Assembly: GCF_023856365.1 (NCBI RefSeq) | Contig: NC_064540.1 | Location: 9,143,691 to 9,207,690, forward strand | Reading direction: 5' to 3' | Source: Brienomyrus brachyistius | Lineage: Eukaryota; Chordata; Actinopteri; Osteoglossiformes; Mormyridae | DNA length: 64,000 bases | Shown: positions 1 to 12,130 of the stretch, piece by piece | Numbering within the stretch: position 1 is the stretch's first letter | Layout: each line of letters begins with the position of its first letter | Notes under the pieces: generated by a model | The model's database searches: none | What the model saw: only the letters and a program-made list of their open reading frames with translations | Told to the model about the DNA's origin: nothing | Translations under genes and position numbers: made by a program

Positions 1-57
1 CTCGCAGACGCACTTCTCGCAGACGCACTTCTCGCAGACGCACTTCTCGCAGACGCA
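1..57. repeat. 15-bp tandem repeat at the window edge
   Basis: Four near-perfect copies of the 15-base unit ctcgcagacgcactt open the window. The array may extend to the left of it. Confidence 0.9.
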
Positions 58-96
58 CATGCTCACACTCGCCACTCCAACTCACACTCAACCCAG

Positions 97-215
97 GAGA
101 TCCAGCCTGTCCTCAGAAGGAGAAAGTTGCCATCTTCGTCTCCATCTTCCACAGAGGGGAGCTGCCAGGGGGGTCTGAGGCGACCTGGACCATCAAAGAC
201 ATCATCTTGGACTGA
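97..215 (+). other. possible 3'-terminal coding exon, unrecognised
   Basis: A good acceptor (acccag before position 97) is followed by an open frame that ends in TGA at 213-215. It would encode about 39 residues, including the stretch KEKVAIFVSIFHRGELP. The composition looks protein-like, but I do not recognise the family, and a second frame is also open up to a GT at 222. It could be the last exon of a gene lying left of the window, or chance. Confidence 0.22.
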
Positions 216-750
216 GATGAGGTGAGTGTGTGGCCCAGGGTGTGGATCAGGGTGTGAGTGTGGGGTTTCACCCCCAGGATACCGTGCAGGATACCGAGTG
301 GCAGACCCGCAGTTTGCCCTACGCTTAAAATTTACGGTCCTTTGAAATAAAATCTAAATTTATTCATCAAATGCTCAACAGCGCCGCATACAGCAGTAGA
401 CACAGGCGCAAAAGTAGAAAGGACAACAAAAACAAAACAAAGTGAGAAATGAGGGCAGAAGATCAGGAGCTCAAAGGACAGTGACTGTACTCACTGGTGC
501 CATGATTTAGAAATATTCTCAGATTCAAGAAGTATATCAACCTGCACCCCACGGAAGAACAAGGATTCCTTAATCCAGTGGTCGCCAATCGTTCGATCGC
601 CAAGACATTCGTAGTCGATCACAAATCAACTTCTTCCCCCCACCGCCAGGCACCTCTGGGCCTGTTCAGCAAAATCTACTGGGGGAATCCACCCCTCCAA
701 TCCATAAAATCTACTGACTCTGTGCCTCCCCAGATTACTTTCTGTGTAAA
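216..750. other. no gene seen
   Basis: AT-moderate intergenic sequence. I see no coding signal or recognisable repeat here. Confidence 0.5.
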
Positions 751-757
751 AGTAGCT

Positions 758-883
758 CTCACTGTAAATAAGTTTGGAGAGCACTGCTCTCACTGTAAAT
801 AAGTTTGGAGAGCACTGCTCTCACTGTAAATAAGTTTGGAGAGCACTGCTTTCACTGTAAATAAGTTTGGAGAGCACTGCTCT
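758..883. repeat. 31-bp tandem repeat, four copies
   Basis: Four copies of a 31-base unit containing aagtttggagagcactgctc follow one another almost without change. The short open frames across them are by-products of the repeat. Confidence 0.9.
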
Positions 884-1210
884 GATCCAATTTACTGCTT
901 TAGTCAGCTGACTTTCATTCCTCAGAGTTTACATAGATGCTCAGGTTGTAACTCAAGACCTGTCTGCTCTCTCGTGAGCCCTTGTTTTGGAGACATGTGT
1001 CTGCGCGCTGCCCGAAGCTGCAGCTGACATGCCTGCGGATGTGTAGCGCCTTCTGTTGTCTTGTGGTCGCGTCTCAGAGAAAAGTGAAAATCAACAAAGG
1101 AAAACAACGCAGTTTGTCGATGGCGCTGATAGTGAACAATGCAAGCAAAGGCATTGCAACAAATGCCACTGTAAAATGAGTGCTGCAGCCAATAGCGCTT
1201 ATATAAACAG

Positions 1211-1345
1211 CTAATGTCGAACTGCATTTATCTTAATTCATATAGCAGATGCTTTTACCCAAAGTGACATACATTTTCTTGTAAAAGCAGGATCAGCCAG
1301 TCCATGGAGCAATTAAGGGTTAAGGGTCTTGCTCAGGGACCCAAC
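1211..1345 (-). repeat. SINE-like fragment, inverted
   Basis: On the minus strand this reads as the common fish SINE body: a stretch like 'gggtccctgagcaagacccttaaccc', then 'tttgggtaaaagcatctgct'. The same motif recurs at 27010-27160 and 29180-29375 in this window. The tRNA-like head is not recognisable in this copy. Confidence 0.55.
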
Positions 1346-1811
1346 AGTAACAACACTTTTATGTAAGCAGCAATGTATTTGGTTTTACCCCATCCTGTAT
1401 TAACCACAAGCTAAATGTATACAATCATCATATATTATTTCCTAGTATTATATTCCATTTGTCTTAAAGGATCGGTCTGATGTTAAGTCTGTCAAACAAA
1501 GTGTGCGGCTCCGCAGGGGCGAGCAGAGCGAGAGCAGCGGGACTCGCCACAAGGATCCCTTCCTGCCTCCTGCTCATGTTTCACGTTCTCAGTTTGATTT
1601 GTCTTCTTGACAGTCTGTTCTGGCGTCATTTTTGATAAATGGCCACTGCAGAAATTCAGGCTTATCAGCCTGTCTGGGGCTGGATCGGCCTTTTCCACCT
1701 GAAAACTTTCAGGGTTCGTCCCTGAGTCCCTGCACAGTTATTCTACAGGCTAGATGCCGAGAATCTCTTTTAGTGGATAGGGTGCGCAGGGAGACTGTCT
1801 GTCCCTTCGTA

Positions 1812-3452
1812 CAGTCAGGTCCATAAATATTGGGACATCGACACAATGCTAACATTTTTGGCTCTATACACCACCACAATGGATATCAAATGAAACGAAC
1901 AAGATGTCCTTTAACTGCAGACTGTCAGCTTTTATTTGAGGGTATTTACATCCAAATCAGGCGAACGGTGTAGGAATTACAACAGTTTGCATATGTGCCC
2001 CCCACTTGTTAAGGGACCAAAAGTAATGGAACAATTGGCTTCTCAGCTGTTCCATGACCAGGTGTGTGTTATTCCCTCATTATCCCAATGACAATGAGCA
2101 GATAAAAGGTCCAGAGTTCAAGTGTGCTATTTGCATTTGGAATCTGTTGCTGTCAACTGTCAAGATGAGATCCAAAGAGCTGTCACTATCAGTGAAGCAA
2201 GCCATCATTAGGCTGAAAAAACAAAAGAAACCTATCAGAGAGATAGCAAAAACATTAGGCGTGGCCAAAACAACAGTTTGGAAAATTCTCAAAAAGAAGG
2301 AACGCACCGGTAAGCTCAGCAACACCAAAAGACCCGGAAGACCACGGAAAACAACTGTGGTGGATGACCGAAGAATCCTTTCCCTGGTGAAGAAAACACC
2401 CTTCACAACAGTTGGCCAGATCAAGAACACTCTCCAGGAGGTAGGTGTATCTGTGTCAAAGTCAACAATCAAGAGAAGACTCCACCAGTGTGAATACAGA
2501 GGGTTCACCACAAGATGTGAACCATTGGTGAGCCCCAAAAACAGGAAGGCCAGATTAGAGTTTGCCAAACAACATCTAAAAAAGCCTTCACAGTTCTGGA
2601 ACAACATCCTATGGACAGATGAGACCAAGATCCACTTGTACCAGAGTGATGGGAAGAGAAGAGTATGGAGACGGAAAGGAACTGCTCATGATCCTAAGCA
2701 TACCACCTCATCAGTGAAGCATGGTGATGGAAGTGTCATGGCGTGGGCATGTATGGCTGCCAGTGGAACTGGTTCCCTTGTATTTATTGATGATGTGACT
2801 GCTGACAAAAGCAGCACGATGAATTCTGAAGTGTTTCAGGCAATATTATCTGCTCATATTCAGCCAAATGCCTCAGAACTCATTGGACGGCGCTTCACAA
2901 TGCAGATGGACAATGACCCAAGCATACTGCAAAAGCAACCAAAGAGTTTTTGAAGGGAAAGAAGTGGACTGTTTTGCAATGGCCAAGTCAATCACCTGAC
3001 CTGAATCCGATTGAGCATGCATTTCACTTGCTGAAGACAAAACTGAAGGGAAAATGCCCCAGGAACAAGCAGGAACTGAAGACTGTTGCAGTAGAGGTCT
3101 GGCAGAGCATCACCAGGGATGAAACCCAACGTCTGGTGATGTCTGTGTTCCAGACTTCAGGCTGTAATTGACTACAAAGGATTTGCAACCAAGTATTGAA
3201 ATGTATAAGTTTGATTTATGGTTCTTATTCTGTCCCATTACTTTTGGTCCCTTAACAAGTGGGGGGCACATATGCAAACTGTTGTAATTCCTACACCGTT
3301 CACCTGATTTGGATGTAAATACCCTCAAATAAAAGCTGACAGTCTGCAGTTAAAGCACAGCTTGTTCGTTTCATTTGATATCCATTGAGGTGGTGTATAG
3401 AGCCAAAAATGTTAGCATTGTGTCGATGTCCCAATATTTATGGACCTGACTG
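1812..3452 (+). mobile_element. full-length Tc1-like transposon
   Basis: A 1641-bp Tc1/mariner element. It is bounded by long terminal inverted repeats of about 220 bp (1812-2033 and 3230-3452) that begin CAGTCAGGTCCATAAATATT. It is flanked by the expected TA target duplication (1810-1811 and 3453-3454). The two repeats differ at only a few bases, so the insertion is not very old. It carries one transposase gene with a single frameshift, so this copy is probably not autonomous. Its ends could still be moved by a transposase supplied elsewhere. Confidence 0.95.
2165..3171 (+). pseudogene. Tc1-like transposase, one frameshift
   Basis: The gene encodes a DD34E transposase of about 335 residues, the usual Tc1 size. 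The N-terminal half shows paired-like helix-turn-helix DNA-binding motifs (KTLGVAKTTVWKIL, near residues 30-45) and the GRPRK hook near 58-62. The first catalytic Asp is in WTDETK, the second in QMDNDP, and the catalytic Glu in DLNPIE. After the NDP motif, near 2916-2921, one base appears to be missing. The first frame then stops at 2951-2953 and the rest continues in the next frame to a stop at 3169-3171. The start at 2165 is chosen because it begins the family's conserved N-terminus. An in-frame ATG upstream at 2054 lies close to the repeat and adds a tail not seen in the family. All three catalytic residues are still encoded, but not in one frame. Confidence 0.93.
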
Positions 3453-3454
3453 TA

Positions 3455-4505
3455 TGTGAACCTGTCACTGGTGAGATACATTATTAAGATACCTCATATG
3501 CACAGTTGTTATTTTCAGTTCCAGGTATAACAATGTGCTGTATTTAGGGTTAAACGTGCTTTCTGACAGGAAGTCAAGGCTGATTCACTGCTGTGACTGT
3601 GAACTCAGGGAGCATCCAGAGCTTGGTGGCTGCAAACGTCATCTTGACGTCGATTGCGGTTAAGGGCTCGAGATCACAGAGTTGAAGGTTCCTCTCCAGA
3701 ACGGGTTGTTAGAGCCAAATCCATTGCTGCTCAAGCCCAGCTGTACATATCTGTGGAAGAGGGAGAGCTGGACTCCATGTAGCATGAAATGCCATGGCAA
3801 CAGGCAGGGTGGATGTTGTTTTTAAATCTGTGAGCTGTAAGTCTGATACTATATGAGATACTCCAGAAGTACCAATGGCAGACCAGGAGGACGTGGCTTC
3901 GGGACAGAGTCTGAGTCTGAATCCCACTCAGGGTGCCATAAGATGTTTCACACCCCCAGCTGTAGGACGCTCCACATGTGTAAGATGGCCTGAGGGACGT
4001 TCCCAACATGTTCTGCTTCTATGCAAAGGTGACCAACAAGAGGACAGTATCAGACTGAGCTCCTCTTCTAGGCCAGGAATGCGGAGGAGCAGTCAGTGCT
4101 GTTCCGCTTCTGCCGAATTAGCTCCTCTCTGCCCCCGTTCATAATAAGCCGTGCGGTTGGAAAGCGTGGTTTTCAGACGCCGCTTGTTTCTCTCTCTCTA
4201 CATCCTCCTCAGCACTATGAGAAATACTGAGAAGCAGCAGCCTTCAGAAACACGGGGCGGGGAGGAAGGGGAGGGGGGCTAATTTTTCTGCTGACTTTAT
4301 GTTGGTAAGAAAGGTGACTATTACAGTCATTAGCTAATTTAAGTTTCAGTCAGCTAATGCCGATTTTGTAGGATAAGCCAGTCAAAACTGGATTGGCTTA
4401 AAAACAGACGAAAGATTTTGTTTTCCTTTATGATTTTCCTCTTGGGCTGGTTATATTAATTTACACTTGATGTTAATTATCTGGACACTGAGCTGCCGTG
4501 CATTA
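3455..4505. other. no gene seen
   Basis: Ordinary intergenic sequence. Short open frames at 3709-4144 on both strands lack any recognisable motif or splice context. Confidence 0.5.
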
Positions 4506-4507
4506 AA

Positions 4508-4852
4508 GGGGAACAGGGGACAAAGTGCAGGGGACAAAGTGCAGGGGACAAAGTGCAGGGGACAAAGGACAGGGGACAAAGTGCAGGGGACAAAGTACAA
4601 GGGACAAAGTGCAGGGGACAAAGGATAGGGGACAAAGTACAGGGGACAAAGTACACGGGACAAAGTGCAGGGGACAAAGTTCAGGGGACAAAGGACAGGG
4701 GACAAAGTACAGGGGACAAAGTGCAGGGGACAAAGTGCAGGGGACAAAGGACAGGGGACAAAGGACAGGGGACAAAGTACAGGGGACAAAGTACAAGGGA
4801 CAAAGTGCAGGGGACAAAGTACAGGGGACAAAGTGCAGGGGACAGGGGCCAC
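4508..4852. repeat. 14-bp minisatellite, about 25 copies
   Basis: Tandem copies of ggggacaaagtgca, with variants ending in gtacaa and ggacag. The + strand is almost free of T and carries a GGGG run every 14 bases, which makes it strongly purine-skewed. Because 14 is not a multiple of 3, all frames stay open on both strands. The overlapping 'proteins' (Gly-Gln-Ser-like on +, Cys-Pro-Leu-like on -) are artefacts. Confidence 0.97.
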
Positions 4853-5417
4853 TAAGTGCTATACACACCCGCTGATGCTTTTCTTTATTCTGCGGGGATT
4901 TTTTACTTCAGTTTTTGCTTCGCTGTAGAATCCTTCCAGCCTGCTAGTTTAACACAGTAGCTGTTCGGCGAGAGCACATGCAGTTCTGGTAATGGTGGAG
5001 GATGCTGGGTAACGATATGTGGGAGAGCGCGAGCTCACATCTCTGGCTGCTTTCCTGCCCGGCTTGTCACGCCAGGGGCACAGCAAAGGCTTCGGACAAC
5101 ATGGTTTATCGCACGGAAACTTAAGGGCAGGCGAACTGCATCCAGTGTAAACACACCGTACTGCACTTCCAGCCACCAGAGGGACCCCACAGGTACATAA
5201 CGCAGGAGCTAAGTGTGACATGTTGCAGTGAGCTGCATGGCCATTGAAACAGACTCGACAGATTTACAGAAAAGCCCGTTTTGGTCTCATAAGTTCTCTG
5301 CGGTGGCAGCACGATGCACCAGTGGCTTAGAAGTGCAGACTTCGGAGGATGACCCTTGGACTGCCTCTTCCCCCAGATCCGCCACACTCGTCTTGGAGTA
5401 GGAGACCTTCAGACATC

Positions 5418-8400
5418 ATGGGCTGTTGTCTTGCCAAAGGAAAACGAGAGTCAAACTCCGGCGCAGACACAGCAAATTCCACGGCACAAGGTGGGTGACC
5501 AGTCTCCTTCTTGACACCGTCAACCCGCCACTGTGACTGAGCCAGTGTCACCAGGATTGGTCAGCTGGCTGGCGTGAGATTTTCCATTCCAGGCAAATCT
5601 GCACACACATTTAAATGTATGTAATAGTTTTGTTACCTTGTTAATAGTCTGTAGGGTTTGCAAACAGCCCCAAAGCTTTTAATGCAGCTAATTTTAGCTT
5701 TATAATGAAATGATATAAATTTGCAGTAAGATTGCCTGCGTGAGCGTGAGTCAGAAAGCATGCGTGTCACACCAGATGCGCGAGGGCTGGCAGCCCTGGC
5801 TGAGTGCTGCTCTGATAGATCGCTAGGTTTGCCTTCTTATTCTACTCAAACAAGGGTGGCTTGTTGAATCTGCTGCAGGGATGCACAGCAAAAACAGGAC
5901 TGAACATATGTAAAGCTGGAATTCCCATTATGATGCAAACTCCTCTTCCTGTTTGCTAGAAATATACAGTATATTCAAGAGCATGTTGACTCCAGCCGCT
6001 ATACTGGGAGGGTCTCCAGGGGCTTCCTTGTGCTTATTGAAGTATAGAAAGTAGGTTATCAGGTTCAGGTGGTATAGCCGCCACTGCTAATTATTCACAG
6101 ATCAGTAGAGTTCAGCTTTATTGGGCAATTTCTCCTCAAGTTCACACAACGTGCCAAATTCCTGCTGGATTTGAGCTTCAGCTCCTCTCTTGCTTGGTTT
6201 TGCTAGTAACTCTGACGCATCTAGCAGGAAACTCACACAAGAAATCTTATGGAAAATCTATATTATTCCATTATAAACCTAAAATCAGTTACATAAATGT
6301 AAGAATTTTATTACTCCCAGTGAAAATCTCACTCCAGACAGCTGACCAAAATTGGCAACTTTGTGTCACAGAGCTGGTAAAAAGCAGGGTGGTCTCCTCA
6401 GGACTTCCTGGCACCTCGTAGACGTTTGCTGCGGGGTGAACGCCTAATGGTTTCACACACACACCCAGACACAGACAGACACGCACACACACACACACAC
6501 ACCTGTATTTAAACAAGGGAACCACGCCCACAGCTGTCATGTTCACAATGTCAATGACCACACGGCTCTGGAGTCATTCTGGCGCCCCTTACTGGAATTG
6601 TAGTTACCGCGTCGATCCAGATGTAAGCCACACTGAAGGTAAAACTCAGGGAAAATATTTACTTGGCCGAACTGGGGTGTTTATGCAGCGCAAGTCAGCA
6701 TTGATCACACCGTTGCAGTTCATTCAATCCAGTCCGTCCAAACACGCATTCTGACGTGGTGTCTCGTCCTGCCTGCTACAGACCTGTACCGGCCCGTGGT
6801 GGTATCCCTGTATAACTACCCCTCCTCGGAAGGGACGGCAGACGGTGGCATCACGCTGGGGGAGAGACTCGACATCCTGTCAGAGTAAGAAGTGACGCCG
6901 TCCCAAAGTCAGTCCCCCCACGCAATGACAGCCGTTTTATGACCACTAAGACTGATGTGGCCTCATCCAGCACAGTCTTTATATAAATTATAAGCATGAC
7001 CCTCTTGGTCGGCAGACTGGTTAGAGGAGCACACTTTATACACATGATCCATCTACAGCCACAAATACGTACACAGCAGCCATCGTTTGAGCATACAGGC
7101 TTAAGACAATGAGCTGTCCTGCCACCTGCAGGACTGGGGCAACGCTGGGGCAGTTCTCAGCACTCTGAGGCTTCCCGCAGGCTGAACTCCCCCGCCCACT
7201 TGGGTCGTGTGTAACAAGCTAAAGCTTTCACTTGCTCATGGAAATTCTCTTTCAAGCATTTGCTCCACAGAAGAATCAGTTCATTTACGATCTGGCAGAG
7301 GAATCATAAGTCATATGACTGCATGACACCAGCCCAGAAAAGCACCAGCTCCCTCTCTTTCTCTCTTTTCCTCCATTATGTCTTTGATTTACGTCAGTGT
7401 TTTGCAAACGAAAAGCCTTGACGTGGCAGCTGAGATTTATTCGGAGGCTTTGTGGTTCCTGGTTTCTGATTGGCCTGTCTGTCACAGCGAAGGCGATTGG
7501 TGGAGGGTGAGCTCAACAGCGACGGGCAGGCAGTGTTACATCCCCAGCAGCTACACTGCTAAGGTCTACCACGGGTGAGTCACAGCTCAGGGTCAAGGTC
7601 ATCGAAGGTCAGCGCTGCCGAGGCCGTCCTGCACTGATGCCCCCTATTGGCCGCTCTGTTTCCCTACAGGTGGCTTTTTGACGGCATCACCCGGGAGAAA
7701 GCTGAGCAACTGCTGCTTCAGCCCCACAACCAGCCCGGCTCCTTCATGGTCCGAACAAGCCACACCCACATCGGTGAGGCCCCTGCATCGCGGCAGTCAG
7801 GATGCCTGAGTCAGGAGTTAAATCTGCAGTCAAAACTTAATGTGCCACATAATAGTCATCCCGCCTGTGGATCTGATGTCACTGAAGCACATTTATATTT
7901 GACTGCGTTCACTGCGGCTAAAGTGAGCAGAGCTGAATGAGTGACGTTCATATGCCTCTTTCAACAATGTTTAAAATCACAGGAAAATGGATCATTCAGC
8001 AGCAGGTGCAGTAGATAAGGAGCTTCGGAGTTGAATCAGGACAAACTCATTAATTTGACTCTTACACTGATTGTCCAGATTGTCATCTTCTCTTATGTTA
8101 AGGTCCATTACTCAGTACAAATCCCTACGGAAAGGCTACCTGCTTATGTGACACACGGTGAATCTGATCGCTGTCCCCCCCCCCCCCCCCCCCCCCCCCG
8201 GCAGGTACCTACTCCCTCTCCATTCGCCGTGACACAAACTCTTCTGGCAGCTCGGTGAAGCACTACCGCATCCACCGTCTGCCCAATGGCTGGTTCTACA
8301 TCTCGCCAGGGAGCACCTTCCCCTCGCTGTCCCAGCTGGTCGAGCATTACTCAGGTGGGTGTGGCCTCCTCTCTCCCCAAGGGGGAAAACACAAAAAAGA

Positions 8401-9284
8401 ACCAAACTACACAAACAGGACAGGCCGCCACCTACGCCGAATCTGCAGTGCGGCTTGTCTGTTGCGGAGGGAGAAGCACAGAGACAGACAGAGAAGCACT
8501 GAGCCTGCGGACTCTCCTGCCACGAGAGCTCTGGCTATTTGCTGGTGACACTGAGAAATCAGCCTTAATGCCACACATGTGGCACAGCACAGCACATTTT
8601 ACCACTTTAGCAGCATACCTCCGTGAAAAGCATTCCCGAATCTCCAAACCACCCCGATCCCATTGATTCCTAGACAATTTCACGAGTATCAGTTATCTAC
8701 AGCCAGTCACAGAAATGGACCGTACTTCCTAACCGATTACACACCCCCCACAGAGGTCAGTGATGCTCTCTGCTGCCCCCTACGGGAGCCGTGCTTTATA
8801 CGGGGCTACAACAATGTCCCTGTGATAAGAGGAACTCCACCCCCACCTGTCAGGAAACCCCCACTCAACTGGAACGAGGTGGATAGGTAAGATCCTGCAG
8901 AGGGGCCCCCGTCTCATCTGCGTGGAGAACCTCTTTCATCTTTGACCTTTTAGGGTGATGCGGGGTGCCAGCCGCTCTCCCCTTCCATGTCACATTCGGG
9001 GTTTTCTTCTTACTTGACTTTTCCTATTTTTCTGTGAGTCTCCTACACCGTGTGGGCATGTGACTGAAAGTGGGCGCGTCGTTACTCCGTTATCGCTCTG
9101 CTCGGCCACTTCTAAGGGCCGCCGTTCACGCGCCACCTCTGTCCTCAGCACCATGATCTTTGGTCAGAGCGAGGGAGACCCTGGAGAGAACCCGATGAGT
9201 GAGGGGCTGCGAGAGGCCATCAACTCCTACTTGCTGCTGACGGAGGAGGCCAGGTGTGAAACCTGCAATGGCTGGGAGACCTGA
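5418..9284 (+). CDS. sla2: Src-like adaptor 2 (SH3-SH2 adaptor)
   Basis: Seven exons join in frame: 5418-5490, 6782-6884, 7488-7574, 7670-7773, 8205-8354, 8754-8886 and 9149-9284. All introns are GT-AG. They give 261 residues, the length I recall for human SLA2. The N-terminus MGCC offers a myristoylated Gly2 and palmitoylatable Cys, which would place the protein at the membrane. Exons 2-3 form the SH3 domain (VVVSLYNYPS, GDWW, YIPSSY). Exons 4-5 form the SH2 domain (WLFDGITREKAEQLL, the phosphotyrosine-binding Arg in FMVRTS, and HYRIHRLPNGWFYISP). The tail keeps PLNWNEVD and SEGLREAINSYL. There is no kinase domain. Known role of the family: dampening antigen- and cytokine-receptor signalling in haematopoietic cells by recruiting CBL. 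The tail fits SLA2 better than SLA, but the paralog call is from memory. Last-exon coding read-through past a GT at 9253 is assumed. The gene lies in the same orientation as trpc4ap. Confidence 0.85.
6451..6503. repeat. CA-rich microsatellite in sla2 intron 1
   Basis: Interrupted (CA)n run within the first intron. Confidence 0.8.
8174..8199. repeat. 26-base C run touching the sla2 exon 5 acceptor
   Basis: An uninterrupted poly-C tract ends five bases before exon 5 and acts as its polypyrimidine tract. Such homopolymers are unstable and error-prone in sequencing, so the exact length should be doubted. Confidence 0.85.
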
Positions 9285-9740
9285 GGGACCGAGTAGTCAC
9301 ACCAGCACCATGTGCCAAAGAGACTTTGCTGCACCACCATTGGTCCCCACCAGGGGGGCGCATATGTGTGGTTGGGGGGGTTGCCGGTGACTGTTTTGCT
9401 GCTCCTTCCTGTTCTGAAATGCAGGAGTCGGGTCTTTCAGGCCCAGAATGCCTTCCACTGCTGTACAGGGCCTCGATACAAAGACTGAGATCACATGACG
9501 CCAGCCACCGGCTAGAGCGCCCCAGCAAGGACGGGGGTGGAAACAGTCCGGCTGCACAATGGCGGGAGGATTTTGTGGGTTCCGCGCCGAGAGGCGGCAC
9601 CACAAAGGAATCCCATCACCCAGGCTGCTGTGGGGTCTGAACTCGGTCACAGCGACAGCTGCTTCATCCCGAACTGCAGCTGAGCCGGCGGTGGAGGTGC
9701 CATGTTTAAAAAAGCACAGGCCTTCATGTAAAACAGCTGC
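9285..9740. other. sla2 downstream/3' UTR, no gene seen
   Basis: Probable 3' untranslated sequence of sla2. No AATAAA was seen close by. Open frames on both strands here have no recognisable domain. Confidence 0.4.
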
Positions 9741-10250
9741 ACTACCAGTCAAAAGCTTTTGCACGCCACAGGTTTTTACCCACTTATCCATTTATTTCAT
9801 AAACTGTTGATTTTTTATTCTTGTTAAGCATCGGAAAGTTGAATGAACAACTATAAATGAAAATATAAGTCAAATTAAACAAGTTTCCTTTATAACATGG
9901 AAGTACATAACGATGCCGGTCTGACATCCTATTAATTGATTGTGTGTTGATAGTAAAGTCAATTCCTAGACTGCCCTTTGAATGCACTAGTCAACTGGTT
10001 CATCCCATGAAACAGAGCAGTATTTAATGTTCCTTGTAGAAAGAATGTCTTGAATTTTCTCCCCTGTTATAACTGCCAGAGGGGGTTATTTTGATCAATT
10101 ACAAAATGTGACGTTTTCTTGTTAATAAAGGTACTGAAGTGGTGAACATACTGTAAATGTATTTGTTACCAAAGTATTTTGTGTATTAAGTGAGTAACAT
10201 GCAAATGTAGAAAATCTCACTTTTGTGTGCAAAAACTTTTGAGTGGTAGC
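9741..10250. mobile_element. MITE-like element with Tc1-type ends
   Basis: The left end reads actaccagtcaaaagctttt. The right end is its inverse with two or three changes (aaaaacttttgagtggtagc). The inverted ends span about 24 bases and enclose about 460 bp of AT-rich, non-coding sequence. The ends resemble the CACTACCAGTCAAAAGTTT ends of Tc1-like elements in fish. No clear TA duplication remains, so the borders are approximate. Confidence 0.55.
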
Positions 10251-11057
10251 GTACATTTGCACACAGTTTACTGTGAGCTTAAACCATTCCAGTTGGGAAC
10301 ATTATTTTAACTGTTATTTCAATGGATTTCAGCAGATTTTTGCTCAACTGCAAGAAAATAAACCAACTTCTAAATTCATTTCCCAGAATTTTCCTGAAAT
10401 TGATTTGAATGCAACACCCCACGTTTTCACTCACTGAGAACATTTAAAAAGAAAGATCCGCGTCTCTGACCCAGAGTAGCAGTGATGCTGTTTTGCTTTT
10501 GCAAACCCTGTGATTCCCAACACCAATGCGTCTTTGCACGGAAGCTCACTGCGAATTTAGCGCACAGGTGTTAAGCTTGTGGCTAACATGGAGGCCAAGA
10601 TGATACAGCATCGCATGCACACTCCCTGTCTTCTCAGAAGGTACAAGGGCATGAAAGCTGGTGCTGATGCGCTTTCTTTGCATTTCTTCCTGTACCTTTC
10701 AGCCAGTGTGAATTTTCCATGGCAACACATCAGCCCACCGAACCATCATCACATCAATAACAAACCACCCATTGAGGGAGGATTTGCAAGACTTAAGCGA
10801 GACATGATGTTCAGGAGAAAAGAGCTCTATCAATAGGCATTAATGTGACACGAAAGGTGATGTAAAACATAGTTTTTCAATTGTTCATTCTGGGTAGGGT
10901 CATTTTACAGGGTGGTTATGGAAAACTCATTAATATTCATGAGAGAAATACTACCTGATTGGTCAGTGAAAGCAAAACTCATTAATATTGTGATTCCAAG
11001 ATCCTCTTTTTCATCGTACCAAATATGGTAACCCTAATTCTAGGGGTGGCAGAATGG

Positions 11058-11058
<1 letters not shown>

Positions 11059-11140
<82 letters not shown>
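11059..11140. repeat. (TA)41 microsatellite
   Basis: Perfect alternating TA for 82 bases, self-complementary and able to extrude as a cruciform. Confidence 0.97.
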
Positions 11141-11146
<6 letters not shown>

Positions 11147-11954
11147 ATAACTTCATGCCGATTGGTTTTTGTGGACCCTCATGTTTAGTGTGCCTTGCAA
11201 GGGGTGCAGGTGAAGGGAAAAAACTGAATTGGGGGGGGGATTGAGCTGGGGGTGGATATATTATATATTTAGAAATTGTGAGCTTCAGAAACATTAAAAA
11301 TAATGTAAAGACATTAAATGCCTGTATGCATCGCATGGCACGAACAACGTAAAATAATTAAAATGTGTAAAACAGACAAGCGCTACGTCGTACATAGTGA
11401 ATGCATCAAGCTGTTATGACTAATAATGTAACAAAAGTTTACGGTAGAAAAGTTGCTGAGTTGATGCTGACATACTTGGACGGACGAACCATGGAGAAGT
11501 TTCTAGTTTCTAATAGTGTTAAAGGAAAATGTGATGGCCAAGCAACACCTAGAATGAAAATAAACGGAAAACATGATGAGGCATTTCCAGGATACCGTTT
11601 TATGTGTCTATGTGAGATCAAGACAAATATTTTAGCCTTAGGGGCCAAAAGACTGATAGTCAGAACACCGTTAACCTGAACAATGAGTCTAACCACATTT
11701 GTTTCAGTCAAAAATCCCACAAAGTGAAATGTATCCGGCAAGAAGAGCAAAGCAGCAGGACACCTAAATTAAGCTGTTTTCACAAGACAACTGTTAAATA
11801 AACACCAAATTCAGATTAATACATATTTAAATGTTTGATGCTTTATTTTTGCTGTATATTAAGTAAGATTTTGATGGTTCATCTTGTTGCATCACTACTG
11901 AACTCTATTCATTTTCAGTGCCTGAAACTGGACACCAGTTTTAAGACGCACACA

Positions 11955-12130
11955 TTATGATGGGGGAGTTTGCATGTTCGTGCTTGTCATTGTGGGTTTC
12001 CCCCCACAGTCCAAAAATATGTCAAATTGTCCATAGGTGTGAATGGTGCATAGGCAACTGCGATGGGTTGGTGCCCCATCCTGGGTTATTCCCTGCCTTA
12101 TGCCTGTAGCCCCTGGGATAGGCTAAATTA
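11955..12130 (+). repeat. SINE fragment (middle and tail)
   Basis: Contains the recurrent motifs gagtttgcatgttcgtgctt, cccacagtccaaaaatatgt, then gatgggttggtgccccatcc and gggataggct. These match the central and tail parts of the tRNA-headed SINE seen more fully at 50405-50960. Confidence 0.65.

Noticed and set aside
5418..9284. assignment to sla (SLAP-1) rather than sla2
   Set aside because: The 261-codon length and the PLNWNEVD tail fit SLA2 better, but without an alignment this is a preference, not proof.
11058..11336. minus-strand frame with long Ile-Tyr repeat
   Set aside because: It is a translation of the (TA)n microsatellite.
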